Shown piece after piece: positions 56,760-64,000 of a DNA stretch of 64,000 nt; position 1 is the stretch's first letter, and every line of letters begins with the position of its first letter. A program made the translations under genes and the position numbers. The notes beneath the pieces are model-generated. The model was not told where the DNA came from and searched no databases. It was given only the letters and a program-made list of their open reading frames with translations. The stretch lies in contig NZ_JANCPR020000053.1 of NCBI RefSeq assembly GCF_028657195.3, positions 1-64,000 of the forward strand, read 5' to 3'. Source of the DNA: Streptomyces iconiensis (GTDB taxonomy: Bacteria > Actinomycetota > Actinomycetes > Streptomycetales > Streptomycetaceae).

Positions 56760-57183
56760 ATGGCACGGTCGAAGAACACTCAGTTCGCGGTCGCTGCGCA
56801 CGTGTTGACGTATCTCGCGGGCCGCACCGAAGGGGGCGCCTGGTGAGTTCGGGCGAACCCGCGGAGAGTACCAACGTCAACTCCACCTGCGTGCGCCGCG
56901 TTCCCGGGCCGCTGCGTGACGCCGGACCGGTGCGCTCCCGCCCCGGCGCGCACAGCGGTTCGGAGTTGGCGACGGCCGCCCGGCACATCACACCCGCCCA
57001 GGTCTGGCGACTCCTCCAGGGGCCCGCCCCCGTGCTCGGTCCGCACGGAGCCGCCCCGACCTGTTCGGTCGGCCGCGGTGTCCAGGAATCGCTGGCCGCT
57101 CGACAGGGTCGTCGCCGGGGCCGTCGCGACAGAGCGGGAGCGGTTCACCGTGCACGACGTCCTGGAGCGGGGCGTGGAATTCC
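56760..57183 (+). pseudogene. Frameshifted Rrf2-family regulator
   Basis: Frame 1 from ATG 56760 encodes ARSKNTQFAVAAHVLTYLAG, a clear Rrf2 N-terminus, then hits TGA at 56844. The family sequence resumes in another frame at 56843 (VSSGEPAESTNVN, VRSRPGAHSG, ITPAQVWRLLQG, CSVGRGVQESLAA) and shifts again near 57100 (TERERFTVHDVLERGV). Two frameshifts plus Leu-to-Pro-like changes within conserved positions indicate a dead gene. No iron-sulfur cysteine cluster is evident, as in YwnA-type members. Confidence 0.82.
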
Positions 57184-57267
57184 GAACCGCCCCGCGCGAG
57201 GCCGGAAGCAGCATCCCATTCATACAACTGTGCCGATGTCATGGGACACGGCGAACGGAGCAGAAAC

Positions 57268-57942
57268 ATGGCAGCGGACCATGAGCCCGACGTCGGACGT
57301 GAGGTCATCGAGAGCGGATTCCGCGTCCTGCGCGCACTGCCGCAGTCGGACGAGCGCCGTCAGCTCTCCAGCCTGGCCGAGTTGACGCGCATCCCCCGGA
57401 CCACGGTCTCCCGGTTGCTGCGCCAACTGCGCAGGAGCGGGGCGGTCGAACGGGCCCCAGGGGGGCGGTGGGCGGTCTCCCCGCAGCTGCTCGGAATGGG
57501 CGCGCGTGCCCGGACGCTGGGGCATGCGCGTACCCGCGCCAACCGCGTGATCCAGGAGCTGCGCGACCAGACGGGCGCCACCGTCTCGCTCGTCGTGCCG
57601 GCGCAGACAGGGCTGGTGGCGGTGGAGATGATCCCCGGCAGGGAGGAGCTGCCCATCGACGCCTACGCCGGGATCGAGATGCCCGACATGTCGGCGGCGG
57701 CCATGGTCCTCGACCCGATCCGGCGCGACTCCTCCCGGTTACGGCCGTTCGCCGCGGCCGTGGACGAGGAGGACATGCTTGAGGGACTCACCTGTTACGC
57801 GCGGCTGCTGACCCTGGCGGACGGGCAGCGGGCCTCGTTGCAGATCGCCATGGCGTCCCGCCTCCCGGCGGAGAACTTCGCCGCGCACGTCCAGCGTGCG
57901 GCCCTGGCCATCGAGAGGCTCGCGGCGACCGATGGCCACTGA
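57268..57942 (+). CDS. IclR-family-like transcriptional regulator
   Basis: A 224-residue protein: N-terminal wHTH (ESGFRVLRALPQSDERRQLS, LAELTRIPRTTVSRLLRQLR) and an IclR-like effector domain (HARTRANRVIQELRDQTGAT, VSLVVPAQTGLVAVEMIPGR, LTCYARLLTLADGQRASLQI). Slightly shorter than typical IclR (about 250). ATG 57268 has GGAG 8 bases upstream; ATG 57241 is possible. Followed 47 bases later by an SDR that it may regulate. Confidence 0.8.
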   Translation: MAADHEPDVGREVIESGFRVLRALPQSDERRQLSSLAELTRIPRTTVSRLLRQLRRSGAVERAPGGRWAVSPQLLGMGARARTLGHARTRANRVIQELRDQTGATVSLVVPAQTGLVAVEMIPGREELPIDAYAGIEMPDMSAAAMVLDPIRRDSSRLRPFAAAVDEEDMLEGLTCYARLLTLADGQRASLQIAMASRLPAENFAAHVQRAALAIERLAATDGH

Positions 57943-57989
57943 GTGGACATCCGGTGGTCGGCTCGTCGGCGCCCCGCCATGATTCCCGC

Positions 57990-58745
57990 ATGACACAGCC
58001 GAAGATCGCCCTCGTCACCGGCGCAAGCCGGGGATTCGGGCGCAGTATGGCCGCCCACCTGACCGATTCCGGGGTCTCCGTCATCGGTACCTACCACCGC
58101 GCTCGCGACGAGGCGGACGCGTTGGCGGCCCGCGTCACCGGGAGCGGCGGACGCCTGACGTTCCTCCACCTGGACGCGGCGCGCACCGAGGACTTCCCGG
58201 CCTTCGTGGACGGTGTCGCGCGCGTGCTGCGCGGCTGGGGGACGGACAGGTTCGACCACCTGATCAACAACGCGGGAATCGGCGCCTTCACCCCGTACGC
58301 CGAAACCTCCCAGGAACAGTTCGACGAACTGGTCGCGGTCAACCTCAAAGCGCCGTACTTCCTCACGCAGCAGCTCTTGCCGCTGCTCGCGGACGGGGGC
58401 AGCGTCCTCAACCTGTCCACCGCGCTGACCAGGGCAGTCGTCCCCGGCGGATCCGCGTACGCTGCGACGAAGGGCGCGCTGGAGGTGCTGACCCGGTACC
58501 AGGCCGTGGAGTTGGCCGAACGCGGGATCCGCGTGAACACCCTGCGGGGCGGCGCGACCGACAGCGACTTCGGCGACGGCATCATGCACACCGAGGCCGT
58601 GCGGGACGTGTCGGCCCACAGCATCGCCCTGGGCAGGATCGGCACTCCGGACGATCTCGGCGCCGCTGTCCCCAGCATCCTCTCCGCCGCTTTCGGCTGG
58701 GCCAACGGCTCCTCCATTGAACTCAGCGGTGGCCAGAGCCTGTAG
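57990..58745 (+). CDS. SDR-family oxidoreductase (3-oxoacyl reductase-like)
   Basis: A 251-residue classical SDR: IALVTGASRGFGRSMAAHL, HLINNAGIGAFTPYAETS, SVLNLSTALTR and catalytic SAYAATKGALEVLTR, NTLRGGATDSDF, NGSSIELSGGQSL. NADP(H)-dependent; substrate unknown. Follows the IclR-like gene closely. Its last 23 bases overlap the end of the convergent GlxA-type regulator gene. Confidence 0.9.
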   Translation: MTQPKIALVTGASRGFGRSMAAHLTDSGVSVIGTYHRARDEADALAARVTGSGGRLTFLHLDAARTEDFPAFVDGVARVLRGWGTDRFDHLINNAGIGAFTPYAETSQEQFDELVAVNLKAPYFLTQQLLPLLADGGSVLNLSTALTRAVVPGGSAYAATKGALEVLTRYQAVELAERGIRVNTLRGGATDSDFGDGIMHTEAVRDVSAHSIALGRIGTPDDLGAAVPSILSAAFGWANGSSIELSGGQSL

Positions 58746-59718
58746 CCCTGGCCGGGTCCGGCGCGTTGTGGGCGCGGCGGTAGGCCAGGGGGGACAGGCC
58801 CACGTGCATGTGGAAGTGCTTGCGCAGCGTGACGGGGTCGCCGAATCCGCTGGCCGTGGCGACGCGTGCGACGGCCAGGTCGGTGGACTCCAACAGTCGG
58901 CGTGCCTGGTTCAGTCGGCGCTGCAGCACCCACTTGAGCGGGCTCATGCCGACCTCGCCACGGAACCGCCGGGTGAACGTGCGCACGCTCATGTGCGCGT
59001 GCCGGGCCATGTCCTCCAGGGTGATCGGTTCGGCCAGCCGGTCCAGGACCCACTGCCGGGTGGCCGAGGTGGAACGGTCGTCGTCCTCGGGAACCGGGTG
59101 CTCGATGAACTGGGCCTGCCCGCCCTCGCGCCAGGGGGCCACCACGCACCGTCGCGCGGCGGCTGCGGCCACGGTCGCGCCGTGGTCCTGGCGGACCAGG
59201 TGCAGGCACAGGTCGATGCCGGCCGCGCCGCCGGCGGACGTCAGGATGTGCCCGTTGTCGACGAACAGCACGTCGGGATCGACCTCGACGGCGGGGAACA
59301 TGCGCGCGAACTGCTCGCACAGCGCCCAGTGGGTCGTGGCCCGCCTGCCGTCCAGCAGGCCGGCCGCGGCGAGCAGGAACGCCGACGTGCACAGGCTGAC
59401 GATGCGGGTCAGCTCCCGCACCCGTTCCAGCGTGGCGGTCAGCTCGGCGGGCAGCTTCCCGGTGGCGAGCAGTTCCTCCGTGGGCTCCTGGGTGGCGATC
59501 ACCACGGTGTCCGCGGTCTGAAGGAGCGACTCGTCGTGGTCGACGACGACCCGGAAGTCCTCGTTCGTACGGACCGCCCGGCCACCGAGCGAGCAGACCT
59601 TCACGGAGTAGAGGCGCTCCCCGTCCGGGCCGACGGCCTGGTTGAACACCCGGGCCGCTATGCCCAGGTCCATCGGCATGACCCCGTCGAGGGCGAGTAC
59701 GGCAACGCGATGCGGCAT
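58723..59718 (-). CDS. GlxA-type AraC-family regulator (DJ-1/PfpI + HTH)
   Basis: A 331-residue protein: N-terminal DJ-1/PfpI amidotransferase-like domain (MPHRVAVLALDGVMPMDLGI, RIVSLCTSAFLLAAAGLLDG with the nucleophile-elbow Cys, ILTSAGGAAGIDLCLHLVRQ). The C-terminal AraC domain has EDMARHAHMSVRTFTRRFRG and VATASGFGDPVTLRKHFHMH. Members sense small metabolites and regulate neighbours. ATG 59718 is preceded 7 bases upstream by a -10 box without a Shine-Dalgarno sequence. Divergent from the MDR gene, its likely target. Confidence 0.9.
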   Translation of the reverse strand: MPHRVAVLALDGVMPMDLGIAARVFNQAVGPDGERLYSVKVCSLGGRAVRTNEDFRVVVDHDESLLQTADTVVIATQEPTEELLATGKLPAELTATLERVRELTRIVSLCTSAFLLAAAGLLDGRRATTHWALCEQFARMFPAVEVDPDVLFVDNGHILTSAGGAAGIDLCLHLVRQDHGATVAAAAARRCVVAPWREGGQAQFIEHPVPEDDDRSTSATRQWVLDRLAEPITLEDMARHAHMSVRTFTRRFRGEVGMSPLKWVLQRRLNQARRLLESTDLAVARVATASGFGDPVTLRKHFHMHVGLSPLAYRRAHNAPDPARATGSGHR

Positions 59719-59725
59719 GGCCCGA

Positions 59726-59731
59726 ATAGTA
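59726..59731 (-). promoter_or_regulatory. -10 box for a leaderless regulator transcript
   Basis: Minus-strand TACTAT ends exactly 7 bases before ATG 59718; the intervening TCGGGCC is not a ribosome-binding site. Confidence 0.55.
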
Positions 59732-59867
59732 CGACGGCTGGCTGCCCGGCCACTCACCGCTCCTGCGGGCACGGACGAGGCTGGAGAAGCCCGCGAGTCC
59801 CCCGCCGGACCAAGCGGCGGGGGCCCGGCGGATGAACGTGAACGAAGCGAAAGCGAACGAGGAGAGC

Positions 59868-60830
59868 ATGAGCGAGCAGACGATGCGGGCCGTGACCATC
59901 GAGGAGTTCGGCGGGCCAGAGGTGATGAGGACCCGCCGGGTGGCACGCCCGGAGCCGCTGCCGACCGAGGTGCTGGTGCGCGTGCACGCCGCCGGGATCA
60001 ACCCGGTGGACTGGAAGACCCGCGCCGGCCATGGCATGGCAGGGCTGCAGAGCTTCCCGCTGATCCCGGGCTGGGACGTCTCCGGCGTCGTCGAGGAGGT
60101 CGGCTTCGGCGTCACCACGCTCGCTCCCGGCGACGAGGTCTACGCCATGCCGTGGTTCCCGCGCCCGGCAGGCGCCTACGCCGAGTTCGTCACGGCCCCC
60201 TCCCGCCAGTTCGCCCGCAAACCGGCCTCGCTCCCGCACACCGGGGCGGCGGCTCTGCCCCTCGCCGCGCTCACCGCGTGGCATGCCCTGGTCGACGCCG
60301 CCGGCGTCGCCGCCGGGCAGCGGGTACTGGTGCACGCCGCGGCCGGCGGCGTCGGGCACCTGGCGGTGCAGTTCGCCAAGCACTTCGGCGCCGAAGTGAT
60401 CGCGACCGCCCGCGAACCCCGGCACGCCTGGCTCAAAGAACTCGGCGCCGACGAGACGATCGACTACACCCAGCGGCGGTTCGAGGACGCCACCGGCGGA
60501 GTCGATGCCGTCATCGACCTGCTCGGCACGCTGGACGAGACCGATGTGCGCTCTGTGTCGGTGACCCGGCCGGGCGGCATCGTCGTCTCCGTACCCGGCG
60601 GCGTCTCCCCCGGCCTGGCCACCGCAGCGGGCCGGGCGGGCGTGCGCACCAGCCCGCTCCTGGTCGAACCGGACGCGGCGGCACTGACGGCCATCGCGGA
60701 ACTGGTCGACGCCGGCGCCGTCCAGGTCCAGATCGAACGCACCTTCGCCCTCGAAGAGGCCGCCGAAGCCCACCGGCTGGGCGAGACCAACCGCACACGC
60801 GGCAAGCTCGTCTTCGAGGTCGCGAAGTGA
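59868..60830 (+). CDS. Zinc-independent MDR/quinone oxidoreductase
   Basis: A 320-residue medium-chain reductase: MRAVTIEEFGGPEVMRTRRV, VRVHAAGINPVDWKTRAGHG, LIPGWDVSGVVEEVG, the NADPH motif VLVHAAAGGVGHLAVQFAKH, GADETIDYTQRRFED. No zinc-binding cysteines. ATG 59868 has GAGGAG 3 bases upstream and fits the family start; ATG 59832 would add 12 residues. Probably reduces quinones or enones, controlled by the adjacent GlxA-type regulator. Confidence 0.9.
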   Translation: MSEQTMRAVTIEEFGGPEVMRTRRVARPEPLPTEVLVRVHAAGINPVDWKTRAGHGMAGLQSFPLIPGWDVSGVVEEVGFGVTTLAPGDEVYAMPWFPRPAGAYAEFVTAPSRQFARKPASLPHTGAAALPLAALTAWHALVDAAGVAAGQRVLVHAAAGGVGHLAVQFAKHFGAEVIATAREPRHAWLKELGADETIDYTQRRFEDATGGVDAVIDLLGTLDETDVRSVSVTRPGGIVVSVPGGVSPGLATAAGRAGVRTSPLLVEPDAAALTAIAELVDAGAVQVQIERTFALEEAAEAHRLGETNRTRGKLVFEVAK

Positions 60831-60931
60831 CCGGAGCGACCACGCTCGTGGTCGGGGACACCGGGCCCATGGGCGCCCGCATCGTCCACGCCCTCGCCAC
60901 GGGTATACCGGCGACGCCGTACGGCTGCTGA
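60827..60931 (+). pseudogene. Truncated NAD(P)-binding (NmrA-like) gene
   Basis: GTG 60827 overlaps the MDR stop (GTGA) and starts TGATTLVVGDTGPMGARIVH, a clear NmrA/SDR Rossmann start, but the frame stops after 34 codons. A neighbouring frame shortly afterwards reads GDAVRLLKRGT, the expected continuation, so a frameshift plus loss of the rest is likely. Confidence 0.6.
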
Positions 60932-61237
60932 AGCGGGGCACGCCTCCGGCCGGGCCAGGGTCCTGGTCGAGCACACCCCGGTGACGTGCGCGGCGCCTCT
61001 GCCGTGACTCGGACGACCAGCAGCCCCTGACAGCCACCTTCTACGGCGTCAGCCTGGCGCCCCGGCGAACCCGGCTGCCCGACGGGTGGGAGGGGTTGGC
61101 GCCGGCTGCGCGGCGTTCGACCTGGCTGTCATGGAGCACAGGGGCGCTCGGCGAGGCGGAAGCGAGCCTTCACGTCCGACAGACCGCCGCATGTCGCACG
61201 GCCTCACATCACCGATTTCCGCAAGGAGGAGGACCAG
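60932..61237. other. Gap after the truncated NmrA-like gene
   Basis: About 300 bases with no credible gene; it may contain eroded remains of the NmrA-like gene and the promoter of the SnoaL-like gene. A very strong GGAGGAGGA-type ribosome-binding site lies at its right end (61225-61233). Confidence 0.45.
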
Positions 61238-61642
61238 TTGACCGATCAGGAACTCGATCTGTCCAAGGCATTGACGGAGTTGCTGTACGGGGACGAGAGC
61301 GCCGAGCCGCTGGAGGAAGCCCTGGACAGGCTCATCACGCCGCACTTCGTTCAGCGCATCAATGGGCAGGAGTACCAGCGGGCCGCGTACACCGCGCATG
61401 TGCGTGAGATGCGCCGGATGGTGGTCGGCGGGGGCGGGCTGCGGGTGCTGGAACAGTTCTCCTCGGACACCGGGACCGCCGGCCGGTACCTCTTCACGAT
61501 GGTGCCCGCCGACCGGCCGCCCCTGCGCTTCGAATCCCATATCTTCGCGCGGGTCGAGGACGGCCGGATCGCCCGCCTCGTCGAGGTCTCCCGACAGATC
61601 GGCGACGACGAGAAGGAACCCCCGGCCGCCGACTCGGCCTGA
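61238..61642 (+). CDS. SnoaL/NTF2-like protein
   Basis: A 134-residue alpha+beta cone-like protein: LDLSKALTELLYGDESAEPL, LDRLITPHFVQRINGQEYQR, YTAHVREMRRMVVGGGGLRV, SHIFARVEDGRIARLVEVSR. The pattern fits NTF2-like/SnoaL proteins, which act as small-molecule isomerases, hydratases or binding proteins. TTG 61238 is the start because AAGGAGGAGGA ends just upstream and the fold begins at once. Function unknown. Confidence 0.75.
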   Translation: MTDQELDLSKALTELLYGDESAEPLEEALDRLITPHFVQRINGQEYQRAAYTAHVREMRRMVVGGGGLRVLEQFSSDTGTAGRYLFTMVPADRPPLRFESHIFARVEDGRIARLVEVSRQIGDDEKEPPAADSA

Positions 61643-61862
61643 GTACGGGCGCTCGATCGTCTTGTGCACCCTGTGCGGGAATCGCCCCGTCAGGACTGTC
61701 GCCCACGGACAACCGCCCACGCGGGGAACGGCAGGGCATGCGGAGGAATGCCACAGCGCACCGCATGGCCCCCGTTCGTCCCGCCCCGAACCACTCGGCG
61801 CGAGTTACCAACAATTGTGCGACTGCCGAAAACGGCCGGTCGCTTCTTCGAAAGGATGAGAC

Positions 61863-62690
61863 ATGCCCACCATCACCACCCGCGACGGTGCCGAGATCTT
61901 CTACAAGGACTGGGGCCAGGGCCGCCCGGTGGTCTTCCTCCACGGCTGGCCGCTCAACGGTGATGCCTGGCAGGACCAGCTCAAGGCCGTCGCCGATGCC
62001 GGCTTCCGCGGCATCGCGCACGACCGTCGCGGCCACGGGCGTTCCACGCCGGTCTACGGCGGCTACGACTTCGACACGTTCGCCGACGACCTCAACGACC
62101 TCCTCACCGAGCTCGACCTGCGGGACGTCACGCTGGTCGCCCACTCCATGGGCGGCGGCGAACTCGCCCGCTACATAGGCCGTCACGGCACCGGCCGCGT
62201 ACGGTCCGCCGTACTGCTCTCCGCCATCACACCCCTGATGTTCCAGACCCCGAGCAGCCCCGACGGCGTGCCGCAGAGCGTCTTCGACGATCTCAGGAAC
62301 GGCCTCCTCACGGAGCGCTCACAGTTCTGGAAGGACACCGCCGTCCCGTTCTTCGGCGCGAACCGGGACGGCAACACCGTCACCCAGGGAAACCAGGACG
62401 CCTTCTGGTACATGGGCATGGCCCAGACCCTCCAGGGCGGGGTCGACTGCGTGAACGCCTTCGGCTCGACGGACTTCACCGATGACCTCAAGAAGTTCGA
62501 CATCCCCACGCTCGTGGTGCACGGCGACGACGACCAGATCGTGCCCGTCGAGGCCACCGCCCGCAAGAGCGCGGAGATCATCCCGGACGCGACGCTCAAG
62601 GTGTACGAGGGCGGCTCCCACGGCATCGCCCTCGTCCCCGGCGAGAAGGAGCAGTTCAACCGGGACCTTCTGGAATTCCTCAAGCGCTGA
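61863..62690 (+). CDS. Alpha/beta hydrolase of the non-haem chloroperoxidase/arylesterase type
   Basis: A 275-residue hydrolase: TTRDGAEIFYKDWGQGRPVV, LHGWPLNGDAWQDQL (oxyanion region), IAHDRRGHGRSTPVYGGYDF, nucleophile VAHSMGGGELARYIGRHG, acid VVHGDDDQIVPVEAT, and His in EGGSHGIALVPGEKEQF. It is the typical length of cofactor-free bromo-/chloroperoxidase-like esterases from Streptomyces. Halogenation is a side reaction of peracid formation; the natural substrate is unknown. AAAGGA lies about 8 bases before the ATG. Confidence 0.93.
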   Translation: MPTITTRDGAEIFYKDWGQGRPVVFLHGWPLNGDAWQDQLKAVADAGFRGIAHDRRGHGRSTPVYGGYDFDTFADDLNDLLTELDLRDVTLVAHSMGGGELARYIGRHGTGRVRSAVLLSAITPLMFQTPSSPDGVPQSVFDDLRNGLLTERSQFWKDTAVPFFGANRDGNTVTQGNQDAFWYMGMAQTLQGGVDCVNAFGSTDFTDDLKKFDIPTLVVHGDDDQIVPVEATARKSAEIIPDATLKVYEGGSHGIALVPGEKEQFNRDLLEFLKR

Positions 62691-62939
62691 ATCCGGCAGA
62701 GGCTCCTGCACGGACCGACGCCTCACCACCCCACCCGCGCGACCGGCGAGCAACCCCCAAGGCCGCCCGGACGTGCGGCCGGGGCCCTGGGGCCGGTCGG
62801 CTTCTGTGATCCCCGGACGCTCGCCACGTTGCCGACCCCGGCCCCGGCCCCGGAAGGGGGGCCGGGGCCGGCAACGCCCCGCGAACTCACGGCGGAGAGA
62901 ACCGGACAGAACGAAGAAGACGAGCACTGCTGATCGAGC

Positions 62940-63213
62940 GGGCGAAGCGCCCCACCGGGGCGTCCGGGTCCTGGTGATCCTAGGACCGCTTGTTGCGCTC
63001 GGGCCATTGATCATCAACGCTTACGTGCCAGGGCTGCCTCACCTCGCCGACGCCCTGGGCCGTCCTCCCCCGGCAGCCCAGCCCGTCGTCATGACCTGCC
63101 TGGTCGGTCTGGCCGTCGGTCAGCTCGCGGCCGGGCCGATGAGCGGCGCGTCGGGCAGCGCCGACGGGCGTGCCGGCAGCGCCCCAACGATGACCACCAC
63201 GGCGAAGGTATGA
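62940..63213 (+). pseudogene. Truncated Bcr/CflA-like MFS transporter
   Basis: The frame encodes RVLVILGPLVALGPLIINAY, VPGLPHLADALGRPPPAAQP and MTCLVGLAVGQLAAGPMSGA, the first two helices and the loop of a drug-resistance MFS transporter. It then degenerates (SGSADGRAGSAPTMTTTAKV) and stops at 63213. About 85% of the protein is missing, and no good start codon is visible. The next gene starts 6 bases after the stop. Confidence 0.7.
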
Positions 63214-63219
63214 CGAACG

Positions 63220-64000
63220 ATGAATTCACTTGCTGACCAGACCCGTTGGCTTGACGCGACCGGCCAGGCCGAACTGCTCGCCTCGGGGGAGGTGAAGTCC
63301 GGCGAGCTCGTCGAGGCCGCTGTCGAACGGATCGAGCAGCTCGACCCAGCTCTCGGCGCGGTCACTCTGCGCTACTTCGATCAGGCGCGCACGGCCGTGG
63401 CAGCCGGCCCGACCGGGCCGCTGGCCGGTGTTCCGTTCCTGATCAAGGACCTTCTCACCGATGTCGCCGGGCAGGTCTGCACCGACGCCAACGTCGCACT
63501 CAAGGCGCACGCCCGGCAGGCCGCCGCGGACAGTCCGCTGGTGGCGCGCTACCGCGCTGCCGGCCTGATCTTCGTCGGACGGACGGCGAGCAGCGAGTTC
63601 GGCACCGTACCCGCTGCCGAGTCCGCGGCCTGGGGAGCCACCCGCAACCCGTGGAACACCGCGCTCTCGCCCGGCGGGTCCAGCGGTGGTTCCGCAGCCG
63701 CTGTGGCCGCGGGAATGGTGCCGATCGCCCATGGAACCGACGCCGCCGGCTCGATACGCATCCCGGCGTCCTGCTGCGGACTGGTCGCTCTCAAACCCTC
63801 CCGCGCGAGCCGGCACACCACCGTCGAGTCCGTGCAGGACCTGATCGTGCCCTCGGCCGTGACGCGGTCGGTGCGCGACACCGCACTGCTGCTGGACATC
63901 GCGCACGGCGTCGAGAGCCCGGCCCCCACCGGTGGCTACCTCGCCGAACTGGGCGCGGATCCGGGCAGGCTGCGGGTCGGCCTGCTCGACACCCAGGTCG
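63220..64000 (+). CDS. Amidase-signature family hydrolase (partial, runs off window)
   Basis: ATG 63220 opens a frame that is still open at the window end (260 codons). It shows the amidase signature: catalytic Lys in GVPFLIKDLLTDVAG, the Gly/Ser loop in NPWNTALSPGGSSGGSAAAV, and the nucleophile region HGTDAAGSIRIPASCCGLVA. N-terminus: LDATGQAELLASGEVKSGEL. It is a second amidase-signature protein besides GatA and, standing alone, probably an amide hydrolase of unknown specificity. The C-terminal half is not in the window. Confidence 0.92.
   Translation, partial: MNSLADQTRWLDATGQAELLASGEVKSGELVEAAVERIEQLDPALGAVTLRYFDQARTAVAAGPTGPLAGVPFLIKDLLTDVAGQVCTDANVALKAHARQAAADSPLVARYRAAGLIFVGRTASSEFGTVPAAESAAWGATRNPWNTALSPGGSSGGSAAAVAAGMVPIAHGTDAAGSIRIPASCCGLVALKPSRASRHTTVESVQDLIVPSAVTRSVRDTALLLDIAHGVESPAPTGGYLAELGADPGRLRVGLLDTQV

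Noticed and set aside
63220-64000. Calling the last gene a second gatA
   Set aside because: It has the amidase signature but no gatB/gatC neighbours and its signature loop differs from GatA; left as a family-level call.

Overview
The window reads as a Streptomyces (or very close actinomycete) chromosome segment. GC content and third-codon-position GC are very high, GTG and TTG starts are common, and gene content and order look like a Streptomyces core region: gatC-gatA-gatB, a GGDEF-EAL gene next to ligA, mnmA and a cysteine desulfurase flanking a Tat-type amidase, an oligopeptide ABC cassette, and a gcvT-gcvH-glyA-sdaA cluster behind a tandem glycine riboswitch. No tRNA, rRNA, CRISPR array or complete insertion sequence was found.

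Layout. 0-4.5 kb: an M81 peptidase, a secreted lytic transglycosylase, two gene remnants, and a PadR/HAAS membrane-protein pair. 4.5-8.2 kb: the gat amidotransferase operon, which also carries a translationally coupled 81-residue membrane protein. 8.3-17.4 kb: a small secreted protein, a cyclic-di-GMP enzyme (probably RmdB), ligA, a MetE-like protein, an SDR, an acetyltransferase and a solitary MreB-like protein. 17.7-22.9 kb: a fused glycine/sarcosine/dimethylglycine methyltransferase (glycine betaine synthesis) with an apparent ATT start, a double-RCK membrane protein sharing its start site with a LOG-family gene, and a RibD-type reductase. 23-26 kb: a small accessory island with an AbiL-like AAA ATPase + RloB pair and a YgjP-type metallopeptidase. 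26.2-34.3 kb: mnmA, amidase, cysteine desulfurase, a leaderless small gene, Dps, a thioesterase, an aldehyde-dehydrogenase-fold protein lacking its catalytic residues, and a TRIC-type channel. 34.5-41 kb: oppC-A-B-D-F on the minus strand. 41.5-50.2 kb: two SseB-domain proteins, a Pro/Gln-rich secreted protein, a P-loop kinase-like protein, then gcvT, gcvH, glyA and sdaA.

50.2-64 kb is different. It holds several broken genes (an IS-like fragment, a frameshifted Rrf2 regulator, an NmrA-like stub, an MFS stub) among small redox and regulatory genes: wHTH plus membrane protein, GMC oxidoreductase, MBL hydrolase, NmrA, IclR, SDR, GlxA/AraC, zinc-less MDR, SnoaL-like, chloroperoxidase-type hydrolase, and an amidase running off the right edge. 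It looks like accessory or decaying DNA beside a core region.

Functional links: glycine sensed by the riboswitch feeds cleavage (gcvT/gcvH), serine-glycine exchange (glyA) and serine deamination (sdaA), and two proteins of a serine-sensitivity family sit 3-4 kb away. Cysteine desulfurase probably donates sulfur to MnmA. GatCAB completes indirect Gln/Asn-tRNA charging. Strong hairpins separate most transcription units. Several genes have a TANNNT -10 box 6-7 nt before the start codon, the geometry of leaderless mRNAs. All functional names rest on motifs read by eye; no database search was run.
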